Positions 46,306 through 55,319 of a stretch of DNA of 64,000 nt are shown in pieces. The notes beneath the pieces were generated by a model. It was not told the origin of the DNA, did no database searches, and saw only the letters and a program-made list of their open reading frames with translations. The stretch is taken from positions 124,001-188,000 of the forward strand of contig NZ_JAFKEC010000003.1 of NCBI RefSeq assembly GCF_017848315.1. Direction: 5' to 3'. The stretch is from Pseudomonas palmensis. Its GTDB lineage: Bacteria > Pseudomonadota > Gammaproteobacteria > Pseudomonadales > Pseudomonadaceae. The translations under genes were made by a program, and so were the position numbers. Numbering within the stretch: the stretch's first letter is position 1; each line of letters opens with the position of its first letter.

Positions 46306-47307
46306 ATGAAACTGAAGCGTTTGATGGCGGCCCTGACCTTTGCCGCCGCTGGCGTTGCGACTGCCAACGCAGTTGCCGCTGTTGATCCTGCTATTCCGAC
46401 CTACGTCAAAACCACCGGCGTATCGGGCAACCTCTCCAGCGTCGGTTCCGATACCCTGGCCAACCTGATGACCCTGTGGGCCGAGGCCTACAAGAAGGAA
46501 TACCCGAACGTAAACATCCAGATCCAGGCCGCCGGCTCCTCCACCGCGCCACCCGCGCTGACCGAAGGCACCGCCAACCTGGGCCCGATGAGCCGCAAGA
46601 TGAAAGACGTCGAGCTGCAGGCGTTCGAACAGAAGTACGGCTACAAGCCGACCGCCATCCCGGTCGCCGTCGACGCCCTGGCCGTGTTCGTGCACAAGGA
46701 CAACCCGATCAAGGGCCTGACCATGGCTCAGGTCGACGCCATCTTCTCCTCCACCCGCCTGTGCGGTGCCAAGGCCGACGTGAAAACCTGGGGCGACCTG
46801 GGCGTGACCGGCGACCTGGCCAACAAGCCGGTCCAGCTGTTCGGTCGCAACTCGGTATCCGGCACCTATGGCTACTTCAAGGAAGAAGCCCTGTGCAAAG
46901 GCGACTTCAAGCCTAACGTCAACGAACAACCTGGCTCGGCGTCCGTCGTGCAGTCGATCAGCAGCTCGCTGAACGGTATCGGTTACTCGGGCATCGGCTA
47001 CAAGACCGCCAGCGTGAAAACCGTGGCCCTGGCCAAGAAGGAAGGCGGCGCGTTCGTCGAAGACAACGAAGCCAACGCCCTGAACGGTACCTACCCGCTG
47101 TCGCGTTTCCTCTACGTCTACGTCAACAAGGCCCCGAACAAGCCTCTGGCCCCGCTGGAAGCCGAGTTCGTCAAGCTGGTGCTGTCGCAGGCCGGTCAAC
47201 AGGTCGTGGTGAAAGACGGTTACATCCCGCTGCCCGCCAAAGTGGCCGAGAAAGCGCTGGCCGACCTGGGCCTGAACCACGCCGCCAAAGGCGTCGCTGC
47301 AAACTGA
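46306..47307 (+). CDS. pstS: Phosphate-binding periplasmic protein
   Basis: This 333-aa protein has a signal peptide (residues 1 to about 25, ANAVAA). The phosphate-binding loops are visible ([38 protein letters not shown]). It captures inorganic phosphate for the PstCAB importer and is normally the most abundant product of the operon. A Pho box lies upstream and a hairpin follows, so it can be made in excess over the membrane subunits. Confidence 0.96.
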   Translation: MKLKRLMAALTFAAAGVATANAVAAVDPAIPTYVKTTGVSGNLSSVGSDTLANLMTLWAEAYKKEYPNVNIQIQAAGSSTAPPALTEGTANLGPMSRKMKDVELQAFEQKYGYKPTAIPVAVDALAVFVHKDNPIKGLTMAQVDAIFSSTRLCGAKADVKTWGDLGVTGDLANKPVQLFGRNSVSGTYGYFKEEALCKGDFKPNVNEQPGSASVVQSISSSLNGIGYSGIGYKTASVKTVALAKKEGGAFVEDNEANALNGTYPLSRFLYVYVNKAPNKPLAPLEAEFVKLVLSQAGQQVVVKDGYIPLPAKVAEKALADLGLNHAAKGVAAN

Positions 47308-47359
47308 GTGTGAACGGGCGCGCCCTGCATCTGTGCGGGCCGCGCTGCAAATTGCGAGT

Positions 47360-47394
47360 CCGCTGCCAGGCATGCCTGAGCGGCGGGCTTTTTT
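47360..47394 (+). terminator. Hairpin between pstS and pstC
   Basis: CCGCT...CAGGC (47360-47371) pairs with GCCTGAGCGG (47374-47383), with a two-base bulge, followed by CGGGC and six T. It probably partially terminates pstS transcripts. Confidence 0.7.
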
Positions 47395-47405
47395 GCGTCA
47401 CTGCA

Positions 47406-47423
47406 TTGTCATGTTTTTGTCAT
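47406..47423 (+). promoter_or_regulatory. Pho box upstream of pstC
   Basis: TTGTCAT-GTTT-TTGTCAT is a perfect 7-4-7 direct repeat, 23 bp before the pstC ATG. It gives pstCAB-phoU its own phosphate-controlled promoter. Confidence 0.88.
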
Positions 47424-47445
47424 ACGGGACCGCTAGGGTGAGCGC

Positions 47446-49734
47446 ATGAATGATCTGGCCAACTCCACCATGACCCAAAATTCTCCCCCCGTGCGGATTG
47501 ATTTCAATACGCCCGAGCTGCAACGCAAGCGTCGCCTGCGTGCATTCAAGGACCGCCTGACCCGCTGGTATGTACTGGTGGGCGGGCTCGCCGTGCTGGC
47601 GGCGATCACCTTGATCTTCTTCTACCTGGCCTACGTGGTGGTGCCGCTGTTTCAAGGCGCCGAACTGACCACCAAGAAGGCCATGACCCCGGCCTGGCTG
47701 ACCCAGGACGCCGGCAAGCCGCTGATGATCGCGCTCGAAGAGCAGAACCTGGTCGGCATGCGCGTCTCGGACAAGGGGCAGGCGCTGTTCTTCGACACCA
47801 AGACCGGTGCCGAGCTCAAGCGTGTCGACCTGCCGGTACCGGCCGGCACCCAGGTGACCTCGATCGGCGCCGACCAGCCGGGCAACCCGCTGGTGGTGCT
47901 GGGCCTGTCCAACGGCCAGGCACTGGTGTTCAGCCACAGCTACAAGATCACCTACCCGGACAACCACAAGACCATCACCCCGGCCATCGACTACCCCTAT
48001 GGCCAGCAACCGTTCGCCCTCGGCGATTCGGGCCGTGCGCTGGAGCACGTGAGCCTGAACGTCAATGGCGACACCCTGGTGGTGGCCGGCTCCAGCGGTG
48101 CGCAGTTGCAGGTACTGCAACTGAGCCGCGAAGAAAACATGATGACCGGCGAAGTCACCAGCGAGCAGAACCACATCGAACTGCCGCAGATGACCGAGGC
48201 GGTCAAGGCGATCTTCATCGACCCGCGCCAGCAGTGGTTGTACGTGATCAACGGGCGGGCCCAGGCCGATGTGTTCAGCCTGCGCGACAAGAGCCTCAAC
48301 GGTCGTTACAAGCTGCTCGACGACGCCGATGCCGAAGTCACCGCCAGCGCCCAGCTGGTGGGCGGCATCTCGCTGATCATCGGTGACTCCAAGGGTGGCC
48401 TGGCTCAGTGGTTCATGGCCCGCGACCCGGACGGCGAGCAGCGCTTCAAGCAGATTCGTACCTTCCAGATGGGCAAGGCGCCGATCGTGCAGATCGATGC
48501 CGAAGAGCGCCGCAAGGGCTTCGTGGCACTGGATGCCAGCGGCAAGCTCGGCGTGTTCCACAGCACCGCGCACCGCACCCTGCTGGTGGAGCCGATGGCC
48601 GAAGGCGCCGGCGTGCTGGCACTGTCGCCACGGGCCAACCGCCTGTTCGTCGAAGAGGGCGGCAAGCTGATCCCGGCCAGCCTGCGCAACCCGCACCCGG
48701 AAGTGTCCTGGAGCGCGCTGTGGAGCAAGGTCTGGTACGAGAACTACGACGAGCCCAAGTACGTCTGGCAGTCCACCGCGTCGAACACCGACTTCGAGCC
48801 CAAGCTGAGCCTGTCGCCACTGACCTTCGGTACGCTCAAGGCCGCGTTCTACGCGATGATCCTGGCCGCACCGCTGGCGATTGCCGCAGCGATCTACACC
48901 GCCTACTTCATGGCCCCGGGCATGCGCCGCAAGGTCAAGCCGGTGATCGAGCTGATGGAGGCGATGCCCACGGTGATCCTCGGCTTCTTCGCCGGGCTGT
49001 TCCTGGCGCCTTACCTGGAAGGGCATCTGCCCGGTGTGTTCAGCCTGTTCGTGGTGATGCCGTTCGGCATCCTGCTGGCCGGCTTCATCTGGAGCCGCCT
49101 GCCGGAGTCGATCCGCCTGCGTGTGCCGGATGGCTGGGAAGCGGCGATCCTGATCCCAGTGATCCTGTTCACCGGCTGGGGCGCGCTGACCCTGAGCCCG
49201 TTCCTCGAAACTTGGTTCTTCGGCGGCGACATGCGCCTGTGGATCACCAATGACCTGGGCATCACCTACGACCAGCGCAACGCCCTGGTGGTCGGTATCG
49301 CCATGGGCTTTGCGGTCATCCCGAACATCTACTCGATTGCCGAGGACGCCGTGTTCAGCGTGCCGCGCAGCCTGACCCTGGGCTCGCTGGCACTCGGCGC
49401 CACGCCGTGGCAGACCCTGACCCGCGTGGTCATCCTGACCGCCAGCCCGGGCATCTTCTCGGCGCTGATGATCGGCATGGGCCGCGCAGTGGGTGAAACC
49501 ATGATCGTGCTGATGGCCACGGGCAACACCCCGGTCATGGAAATGAACCTGTTCGAAGGTATGCGCACCCTGGCGGCCAACGTCGCGGTGGAGATGCCCG
49601 AATCGGAAGTCGGTGGCAGCCACTACCGCGTGCTGTTCCTCGCCGCGCTGGTGCTGCTGATGTTCACCTTCGTGATGAACACCTTGGCCGAGCTGATTCG
49701 CCAGCGTCTGCGCAAGAAATACTCGTCGCTTTGA
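47446..49734 (+). CDS. pstC: Phosphate ABC transporter permease PstC, long form
   Basis: This 762-aa inner-membrane permease is more than twice the length of E. coli PstC (about 319 aa). One N-terminal membrane segment (about 40-65) is followed by a roughly 380-residue periplasmic domain of beta-rich repeats with a propeller-like look. The permease domain (about 465-760) carries the EAA motif region SLTLGSLALGATPWQTLTRVVIL. Long PstC is usual in Pseudomonas. It is preceded by its own Pho box and followed 17 bp later by pstA. Confidence 0.94.
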   Translation: MNDLANSTMTQNSPPVRIDFNTPELQRKRRLRAFKDRLTRWYVLVGGLAVLAAITLIFFYLAYVVVPLFQGAELTTKKAMTPAWLTQDAGKPLMIALEEQNLVGMRVSDKGQALFFDTKTGAELKRVDLPVPAGTQVTSIGADQPGNPLVVLGLSNGQALVFSHSYKITYPDNHKTITPAIDYPYGQQPFALGDSGRALEHVSLNVNGDTLVVAGSSGAQLQVLQLSREENMMTGEVTSEQNHIELPQMTEAVKAIFIDPRQQWLYVINGRAQADVFSLRDKSLNGRYKLLDDADAEVTASAQLVGGISLIIGDSKGGLAQWFMARDPDGEQRFKQIRTFQMGKAPIVQIDAEERRKGFVALDASGKLGVFHSTAHRTLLVEPMAEGAGVLALSPRANRLFVEEGGKLIPASLRNPHPEVSWSALWSKVWYENYDEPKYVWQSTASNTDFEPKLSLSPLTFGTLKAAFYAMILAAPLAIAAAIYTAYFMAPGMRRKVKPVIELMEAMPTVILGFFAGLFLAPYLEGHLPGVFSLFVVMPFGILLAGFIWSRLPESIRLRVPDGWEAAILIPVILFTGWGALTLSPFLETWFFGGDMRLWITNDLGITYDQRNALVVGIAMGFAVIPNIYSIAEDAVFSVPRSLTLGSLALGATPWQTLTRVVILTASPGIFSALMIGMGRAVGETMIVLMATGNTPVMEMNLFEGMRTLAANVAVEMPESEVGGSHYRVLFLAALVLLMFTFVMNTLAELIRQRLRKKYSSL

Positions 49735-49751
49735 TAGAAAGGTAGAGATCC

Positions 49752-51422
49752 GTGAAAAAGGATTCCCTCAAGAGCTGGTTCAAGAGCGGCGCCCCCGGCG
49801 TCTGGATAAGCGGTGGCGCGGTGTCCATCGCGGTGATCATGACCATCGGTCTGCTCTCCGTGATCGCCGTGCGCGGCCTGGCGCACTTCTGGCCGGCCGA
49901 CCTGATCCAGGCCAGCTACAACGTGCCGGGCCAGGCCAACCACATCGTCATCGGCGAAGTGGTGCAGAAGGAAGAGGTGCCGCTGGCACGCCTCAAGGGG
50001 GCCGGCCTGCCGGTACCCGACAACGGCCCGGAGTTCATGACCCGTGAGCTGATCAAGGTCGGCAACCGTGACCTCAACGGCAGTGACTTCACCTGGGTGG
50101 TCGGCGACTGGCTGGTGGACCAGCAGAAGCCGGTCGACCTGATCGCCCTGGAGCGCCGCGAGTGGGGCAACTTCTACGGCTACCTGGTCAGCGTCAAGGA
50201 AAACGGCAAGGTGGTTGCCGAAGGGCAGGCCGCCTGGAACGAGCTGCAGGCACGCCTCAAGCGTGCTGCCGGCCTGGCCGGCGAGCTGCAGAAGCTCGAG
50301 AAGAAGGACATCGGTGCGATCAACCATGGCCTTGAGCGCCTGCGTCTGCAAGCCCGCAAGCTGGAACTGCAAGGCAAGCTGACCCCTGTAGCGCAGGCCG
50401 ACATGGATGCCGAGCGCGCCGAGCTGAACAACCGCTACAAGGCCATCGAGGACCGCCTGGGCAAGCTGCACCAGGACTTCAGCCGCGACAGCCTGGTGGC
50501 CCGTGACGGCAATGGCCGCGAAGTCGAGATCAACCTCGACAAGGTGGTGCACGCCTACCAGCCCAACGCCATGAACAACTTCACCAAGCTGGGCACCTAC
50601 TTCGCCAAGGTGTGGGAGTTCCTCAGCGACGACCCGCGTGAAGCCAACACCGAGGGCGGGATCTTCCCGGCGATCTTCGGCACCGTGATGATGACCCTGA
50701 TCATGGCCGTGATCGTCACCCCGTTCGGCGTGCTGGCGGCGGTGTACCTGCGTGAATATGCCCGCCAGGGTCCGGTGACCCGGCTGATCCGCATCGCGGT
50801 GAACAACCTGGCCGGCGTGCCGGCGATCGTCTACGGCGTGTTCGGCCTGGGCTTCTTCGTGTACGTGCTGGGCGGCTCGCTCGACCACCTGTTCTTCCCC
50901 GAAGCACTGCCGGCGCCGACCCTGGGTACCCCGGGCCTGCTGTGGGCCTCGCTGACCCTGGCGCTGCTGGCGGTGCCGGTGGTGATCGTGGCCACCGAAG
51001 AAGGCCTGGCGCGGATCCCGCGGACCGTGCGCGAGGGCTCGCTGGCCCTGGGTGCGACCAAGGCCGAGACGCTGTGGAAGATCGTGCTGCCGATGGCCAG
51101 CCCGGCGATGATGACCGGCATGATCCTGGCCGTGGCCCGTGCCGCGGGCGAGGTGGCGCCGCTGATGCTGGTGGGTGTGGTGAAACTGGCGCCGTCGCTG
51201 CCGGTGGACGGCAACTACCCGTACCTGCACCTGGACCAGAAGATCATGCACCTGGGCTTCCACATCTACGACGTCGGCTTCCAGAGCCCCAACGTCGAGG
51301 CCGCGCGGCCGCTGGTGTACGCCACGGCGCTGCTGCTGGTGATGGTGATCGCCACGCTCAACCTCTCGGCGGTATGGATACGCAACCACCTGCGCGAGAA
51401 GTACAAGGCGCTGGACAGCTGA
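49752..51422 (+). CDS. pstA: Phosphate ABC transporter permease PstA, long form
   Basis: This 556-aa protein is about 260 residues longer than E. coli PstA. After one membrane segment (about 17-45) it has a periplasmic insertion to about residue 300. A helical, coiled-coil-like part of that insertion (about 155-245) includes AAGLAGELQKLEKKD and LERLRLQARKLELQ. The ABC permease domain follows with the EAA motif REGSLALGATKAETLWKIVLP. It pairs with PstC to form the phosphate channel. A short hairpin (51441-51464) separates it from pstB. Confidence 0.94.
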   Translation: MKKDSLKSWFKSGAPGVWISGGAVSIAVIMTIGLLSVIAVRGLAHFWPADLIQASYNVPGQANHIVIGEVVQKEEVPLARLKGAGLPVPDNGPEFMTRELIKVGNRDLNGSDFTWVVGDWLVDQQKPVDLIALERREWGNFYGYLVSVKENGKVVAEGQAAWNELQARLKRAAGLAGELQKLEKKDIGAINHGLERLRLQARKLELQGKLTPVAQADMDAERAELNNRYKAIEDRLGKLHQDFSRDSLVARDGNGREVEINLDKVVHAYQPNAMNNFTKLGTYFAKVWEFLSDDPREANTEGGIFPAIFGTVMMTLIMAVIVTPFGVLAAVYLREYARQGPVTRLIRIAVNNLAGVPAIVYGVFGLGFFVYVLGGSLDHLFFPEALPAPTLGTPGLLWASLTLALLAVPVVIVATEEGLARIPRTVREGSLALGATKAETLWKIVLPMASPAMMTGMILAVARAAGEVAPLMLVGVVKLAPSLPVDGNYPYLHLDQKIMHLGFHIYDVGFQSPNVEAARPLVYATALLLVMVIATLNLSAVWIRNHLREKYKALDS

Positions 51423-51502
51423 TACCCCTTATTGCAAGCGCCGCCCGTGTGTTGTGCCGGGCGGTACGATGAAACGAAATTGATAGCGTATGGAGTCTTA
51501 CC

Positions 51503-52336
51503 ATGCAGCATGAATCCCACACCCACGGCATCGACATGTCCGCCCTGGGTCGCACCAAGCAGAGCCTGCAGCTGGCCGACGAGACCGTGGCCATCGAAGT
51601 GCCGGGCCTGAGCCTGTTCTACGGCGAGAAGCAGGCGCTGTTCGATGTCAGCCTGAACATTCCCAAGCAGCGCGTGACCGCCTTCATCGGCCCCTCGGGC
51701 TGCGGCAAGTCGACCCTGCTGCGCACCTTCAACCGCATGAACGACCTGGTCGACGGCTGCCGGGTGGAAGGCGCGATCAACCTCGACGGCAACAACATCT
51801 ACCGCAAGGGCGAGGACGTGGCCGAGCTGCGCCGCCGCGTGGGCATGGTGTTCCAGAAGCCCAACCCGTTCCCCAAGACCATCTACGAAAACGTGGTGTA
51901 CGGCCTGCGCATCCAGGGCATCAACAAGAAGCGTGTACTGGATGAAGCCGTGGAGTGGGCACTCAAGGGTGCCGCACTGTGGGAGGAGGTCAAGGACCGC
52001 CTGCACGACTCGGCCCTGGGCCTGTCCGGCGGCCAGCAGCAGCGCCTGGTGATCGCCCGTACCATCGCGGTGGAGCCTGAGGTGCTGCTGCTCGACGAAC
52101 CGTGCTCGGCGCTGGACCCGATTTCCACGCTCAAGGTCGAAGAGCTGATCTACGAACTCAAGTCCAAGTACACCATCGTCATCGTGACCCACAACATGCA
52201 GCAGGCCGCGCGGGTTTCGGACTACACCGCGTTCATGTACATGGGCAAGCTGGTGGAATACGGTGACACCGACACCCTGTTCACCAACCCGGCGAAGAAG
52301 CAGACCGAAGACTACATCACCGGTCGGTATGGCTAG
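51503..52336 (+). CDS. pstB: Phosphate ABC transporter ATP-binding protein
   Basis: This 277-aa ATPase powers PstCA. Walker [10 protein letters not shown] is at residues 63-71, the signature LSGGQQQR starts at 174 and Walker [12 protein letters not shown] is near 195, followed by the switch His in [19 protein letters not shown] supplies the ribosome site. phoU follows 56 bp later. Confidence 0.97.
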   Translation: MQHESHTHGIDMSALGRTKQSLQLADETVAIEVPGLSLFYGEKQALFDVSLNIPKQRVTAFIGPSGCGKSTLLRTFNRMNDLVDGCRVEGAINLDGNNIYRKGEDVAELRRRVGMVFQKPNPFPKTIYENVVYGLRIQGINKKRVLDEAVEWALKGAALWEEVKDRLHDSALGLSGGQQQRLVIARTIAVEPEVLLLDEPCSALDPISTLKVEELIYELKSKYTIVIVTHNMQQAARVSDYTAFMYMGKLVEYGDTDTLFTNPAKKQTEDYITGRYG

Positions 52337-52392
52337 GATTCAACGATTGAACGCCGCCTGACAGCACTTACCGGACGCGCCAAGGATTTCTC

Positions 52393-53157
52393 ATGATCGA
52401 CAAAGACAGCCTTACCCATCACATCTCCCAGCAGTTCAACGCCGAACTTGAAGAGGTTCGCAGCCATCTTCTGGCAATGGGCGGCCTGGTCGAGAAACAG
52501 GTCAACGACGCCGTCACCGCGCTGATCGAGGCCGATTCGGGCCTGGCCCAGCAGGTGCGCGAAGTCGATGAGCAGATCAACCAGATGGAACGCAACATCG
52601 ACGAGGAGTGCGTGCGCATCCTGGCCCGGCGCCAGCCGGCGGCGTCGGACCTGCGCCTGATCATCAGCATCTCCAAGTCGGTGATCGACCTGGAGCGCAT
52701 CGGCGACGAATCGACCAAGATCGCCCGCCGCGCCATCCAGTTGTGCGAAGAAGGCGAGTCGCCGCGCGGCTACGTGGAGGTGCGTCACATCGGCGACCAG
52801 GTACGCAACATGGTGCGCGACGCGCTCGACGCCTTTGCCCGCTTCGATGCCGAGCTGGCGCTGTCGGTGGCGCAGTACGACAAGACCATCGACCGCGAGT
52901 ACAAGACCGCCCTGCGCGAGCTGGTGACCTACATGATGGAAGACCCGCGCTCGATCTCGCGGGTACTGAGCGTGATCTGGGCGCTGCGTTCGCTGGAGCG
53001 CATCGGCGACCACGCGCGCAACATCGCCGAGCTGGTGATCTACCTGGTGCGCGGTACCGACGTGCGTCACCTGGGCCTGAAGCGAATGAAGGAAGAAGTC
53101 GAGGGCAACGGCAACGGCGAAAAAGCTAATGTTCCGGGCAAACCTGACGATAAATAG
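52393..53157 (+). CDS. phoU: Phosphate signalling protein PhoU
   Basis: This 254-aa all-helical protein has two PhoU repeats with their metal-binding ExxxD patterns (DLRLIISISKSVIDLERIGDESTKIARRA and SVIWALRSLERIGDHARNIAELVIYLVRG). It links PstSCAB to PhoR and keeps the Pho regulon off when phosphate is plentiful. It is the last gene of the pst operon, with a strong terminator 17 bp after the stop. Confidence 0.96.
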   Translation: MIDKDSLTHHISQQFNAELEEVRSHLLAMGGLVEKQVNDAVTALIEADSGLAQQVREVDEQINQMERNIDEECVRILARRQPAASDLRLIISISKSVIDLERIGDESTKIARRAIQLCEEGESPRGYVEVRHIGDQVRNMVRDALDAFARFDAELALSVAQYDKTIDREYKTALRELVTYMMEDPRSISRVLSVIWALRSLERIGDHARNIAELVIYLVRGTDVRHLGLKRMKEEVEGNGNGEKANVPGKPDDK

Positions 53158-53173
53158 GACTGCCCCGAGAATG

Positions 53174-53204
53174 AACGCCCGGCCTTGGCCGGGCGTTTTC
53201 GTTT
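53174..53204 (+). terminator. Intrinsic terminator of the pst-phoU operon
   Basis: AACGCCCGGCC (53174-53184) pairs perfectly with GGCCGGGCGTT (53187-53197) around a 2-nt loop, followed by TTCGTTT. Confidence 0.9.
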
Positions 53205-53319
53205 GCGGCAGCGCAACAGCACGCACCCGCGAATGATTTGACGGAGCCCCGGCATGAGCGAAGTCTTGGCAAATGGCCATCAGTCAACGTTATGCTAGCC
53301 GGGTCTTGAAGGAGTGGCG

Positions 53320-54231
53320 ATGAGTAAAGTCAGTGTTCTGGTCGTGGATGACGCGCCGTTTATCCGTGACCTGGTGAAAAAGTGTCTGCGCAATTACTTC
53401 CCCGGCATGGTTATCGAGGACGCGGTCAACGGTCGCAAAGCCCAGGTGCTGCTGGAGCGCGAGCGTTTCGACCTGGTGCTGTGCGACTGGGAGATGCCCG
53501 AGATGTCGGGCCTGGAGCTGCTGACCTGGTGCCGCCAGCACGAAGCGCTCAAGGCCATGCCGTTCATCATGGTGACCAGCCGTGGCGACAAGGAAAACGT
53601 GGTGCAGGCGATCCAGGCCGGTGTGTCGGACTTTGTCGGCAAGCCGTTCACCAACGAGCAGTTGCTGACCAAGGTGAAGAAGGCGCTGACCAAGCTGGGC
53701 AAGCTCGATACCCTGATGGCCAGTGCGCCCACCCGCGCCACCTCCGCGTTTGCCAATGATTCGCTGTCGGCCCTGACCGGCGGCAAGGCCGAGACCGTGC
53801 GCCCGGCCGCCCCTGCAGCCGCGGCCCCGGTGGCGACGGCCAAGCCACTGATCAATGCGCCGCAACCGGGCGCGGCCAAGGCGGCGGCGCCGGCGGGCCG
53901 CGGACAGGGCCAGCTGCGCCTGTCCAGCGGCAACCAGGCCTGCGTGATCAAGGCTCTGAGCCTGAAGGAAGCCCTGTTGGTGGTACGCCGTGGCGAAGTG
54001 CTGCCGCAGATCCTGGAAGGCGCGGTGCTGGACCTGGAGCAGGGCGACAATGCCGAGATCGCGCGGCTCAACGGGTACCTGCATGCGGTGGTGGCGGTGG
54101 AATCCAAGCCGGACAGCGACTGGCTGCAGCTGACCTTCCGCTTTGTCGATCAGGATGCGCAGAAGCTCGACTACCTGTCGCGGCTGATTGCCCGCGGTAC
54201 GGCGCTCAAGCACTTCGTGCCGGGGGCCTGA
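53320..54231 (+). CDS. Response regulator with C-terminal PilZ-like domain
   Basis: This 303-aa protein has a complete receiver domain (about 1-125; D10-D11, phosphorylated D56 in LCDWEMPEMSG, T in MVTSRGD, K in VGKPF). An Ala/Pro-rich linker (about 150-195) follows. The C-terminal domain of about 105 residues (ALLVVRRGEVLPQILEGAVLDLEQGDNAEI, then WLQLTFRFVDQDAQKLDYLSRLIAR) has the spacing of a PilZ fold but lacks a clear RxxxR c-di-GMP motif. No DNA-binding domain is present. It follows the pst operon as a separate unit, with AAGGAG before ATG 53320. No histidine kinase adjoins it. Confidence 0.85.
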   Translation: MSKVSVLVVDDAPFIRDLVKKCLRNYFPGMVIEDAVNGRKAQVLLERERFDLVLCDWEMPEMSGLELLTWCRQHEALKAMPFIMVTSRGDKENVVQAIQAGVSDFVGKPFTNEQLLTKVKKALTKLGKLDTLMASAPTRATSAFANDSLSALTGGKAETVRPAAPAAAAPVATAKPLINAPQPGAAKAAAPAGRGQGQLRLSSGNQACVIKALSLKEALLVVRRGEVLPQILEGAVLDLEQGDNAEIARLNGYLHAVVAVESKPDSDWLQLTFRFVDQDAQKLDYLSRLIARGTALKHFVPGA

Positions 54232-54255
54232 CAGGCCCTTTGCTGCTCGCAGCCT

Positions 54256-54309
54256 CTTCGCCGGCAAGGCCGGCTCCTACAGCCGTAGGAGCCGGCCTTG
54301 CCGGCGAAG
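54256..54309. repeat. REP-type perfect inverted repeat
   Basis: Two 25-base arms (54256-54280 and 54285-54309) are perfect inverted copies with a 4-nt loop and would make a long hairpin. The element follows the response-regulator stop by 24 bp and can also act as a terminator. Confidence 0.88.
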
Positions 54310-54416
54310 GACACACCACTGATCGCCTGCCATACCCCGCATCACTCCCCGCAACACGCCCTCCATATTCCCCTGCTAGGCTTGCTCACAGCTAACCTGT
54401 CAGATGGCCACTACCG

Positions 54417-55313
54417 ATGCCGCCACACCTGCTGCTGTTCTGCGCCCTGTTGCTGGCTGCCGGCCCGAGCTGGGCCATGACCATCTACAAGAACACCGAC
54501 GCCGACGGCGTGGTGTCCTATTCCGATCGCCCCAGCCCCGGCGCTCGCGCACTGGTGTTCCGTGATCGCATGGTCGAGCAGCTGGGCCAGCAGGTGCAGT
54601 TGCAGGTCAGCAAGTACGCCGACGGCGTGCGTTTCAGTGCCCGCAACGAGCTGCACGCCCCGGTCGAAGTGGAACTGCGCCTGGAGCGCCTGGGCAACGT
54701 GCAGAACCTGGCGCCGCGCATCGTCCGGCGGGTGGTACCGGCCCGTTCCACGCTGCTGCTCACTGCCCTCGGTGCGCGCAAGCCCGGTACCCCGGTCAGC
54801 TACCGCGAGCAGTTCAACTACACGTTGGGCAACCCCGCCCAGCGCACCCAGGCCTATCGCTACCCGTTCCCCTGGCGCGGCGGCCCGTTCCGCCTCTCCC
54901 AGGGCCCCAATGGCACCTACAGCCACTTCGGCCCCAAGGGCCGCTATGCCATGGACATCGCCATGCCCGAAGGCACGCCGATCATCGCGGCGCGGGCAGG
55001 GGTGGTGATAAAGACGGAAAACACCCAGAGCGGGCGCGGTACCAACCCGGCAGGCAATTTCGTGCGGATTCTGCATGCCGACGGCACCATGGGCGTGTAC
55101 CTGCACCTGATGCGCGGGTCGGTGGTGGTCAGCGAAGGCCAGCGGGTGGCCTATGGCACGCCGCTGGCAAGGTCCGGCAACACCGGCAACAGCAGCGGGC
55201 CGCACCTGCATTTCGTGGTGCAGCGCAACGTGGGGCTGGCGCTGGAGTCGATCCCGTACCAGTTCAACCAGCCCATCGGCGGGCTGCCGAGCTTTACCGC
55301 CGGCAACCCGTAA
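54417..55313 (+). CDS. Exported M23-family peptidase
   Basis: This 298-aa protein has a signal peptide (residues 1 to about 20, SWA-M) and a DUF4124-like N-terminal piece (IYKNTDADGVVSYSDRP). The C-terminal LytM/M23 domain (about 165-285) keeps its zinc ligands: His and Asp in HFGPKGRYAMDIAMP and the His pair in SGPHLHFVVQ. It probably cleaves peptidoglycan cross-links or activates amidases in the periplasm. It is convergent with the CNNM gene, 6 bp apart. Confidence 0.9.
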   Translation: MPPHLLLFCALLLAAGPSWAMTIYKNTDADGVVSYSDRPSPGARALVFRDRMVEQLGQQVQLQVSKYADGVRFSARNELHAPVEVELRLERLGNVQNLAPRIVRRVVPARSTLLLTALGARKPGTPVSYREQFNYTLGNPAQRTQAYRYPFPWRGGPFRLSQGPNGTYSHFGPKGRYAMDIAMPEGTPIIAARAGVVIKTENTQSGRGTNPAGNFVRILHADGTMGVYLHLMRGSVVVSEGQRVAYGTPLARSGNTGNSSGPHLHFVVQRNVGLALESIPYQFNQPIGGLPSFTAGNP

Positions 55314-55319
55314 GGCGCG

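Noticed and set aside
47398..49623. 741-aa open frame antisense to pstC
   Set aside because: It is antisense to a clear permease and has a biased composition with no family signature.
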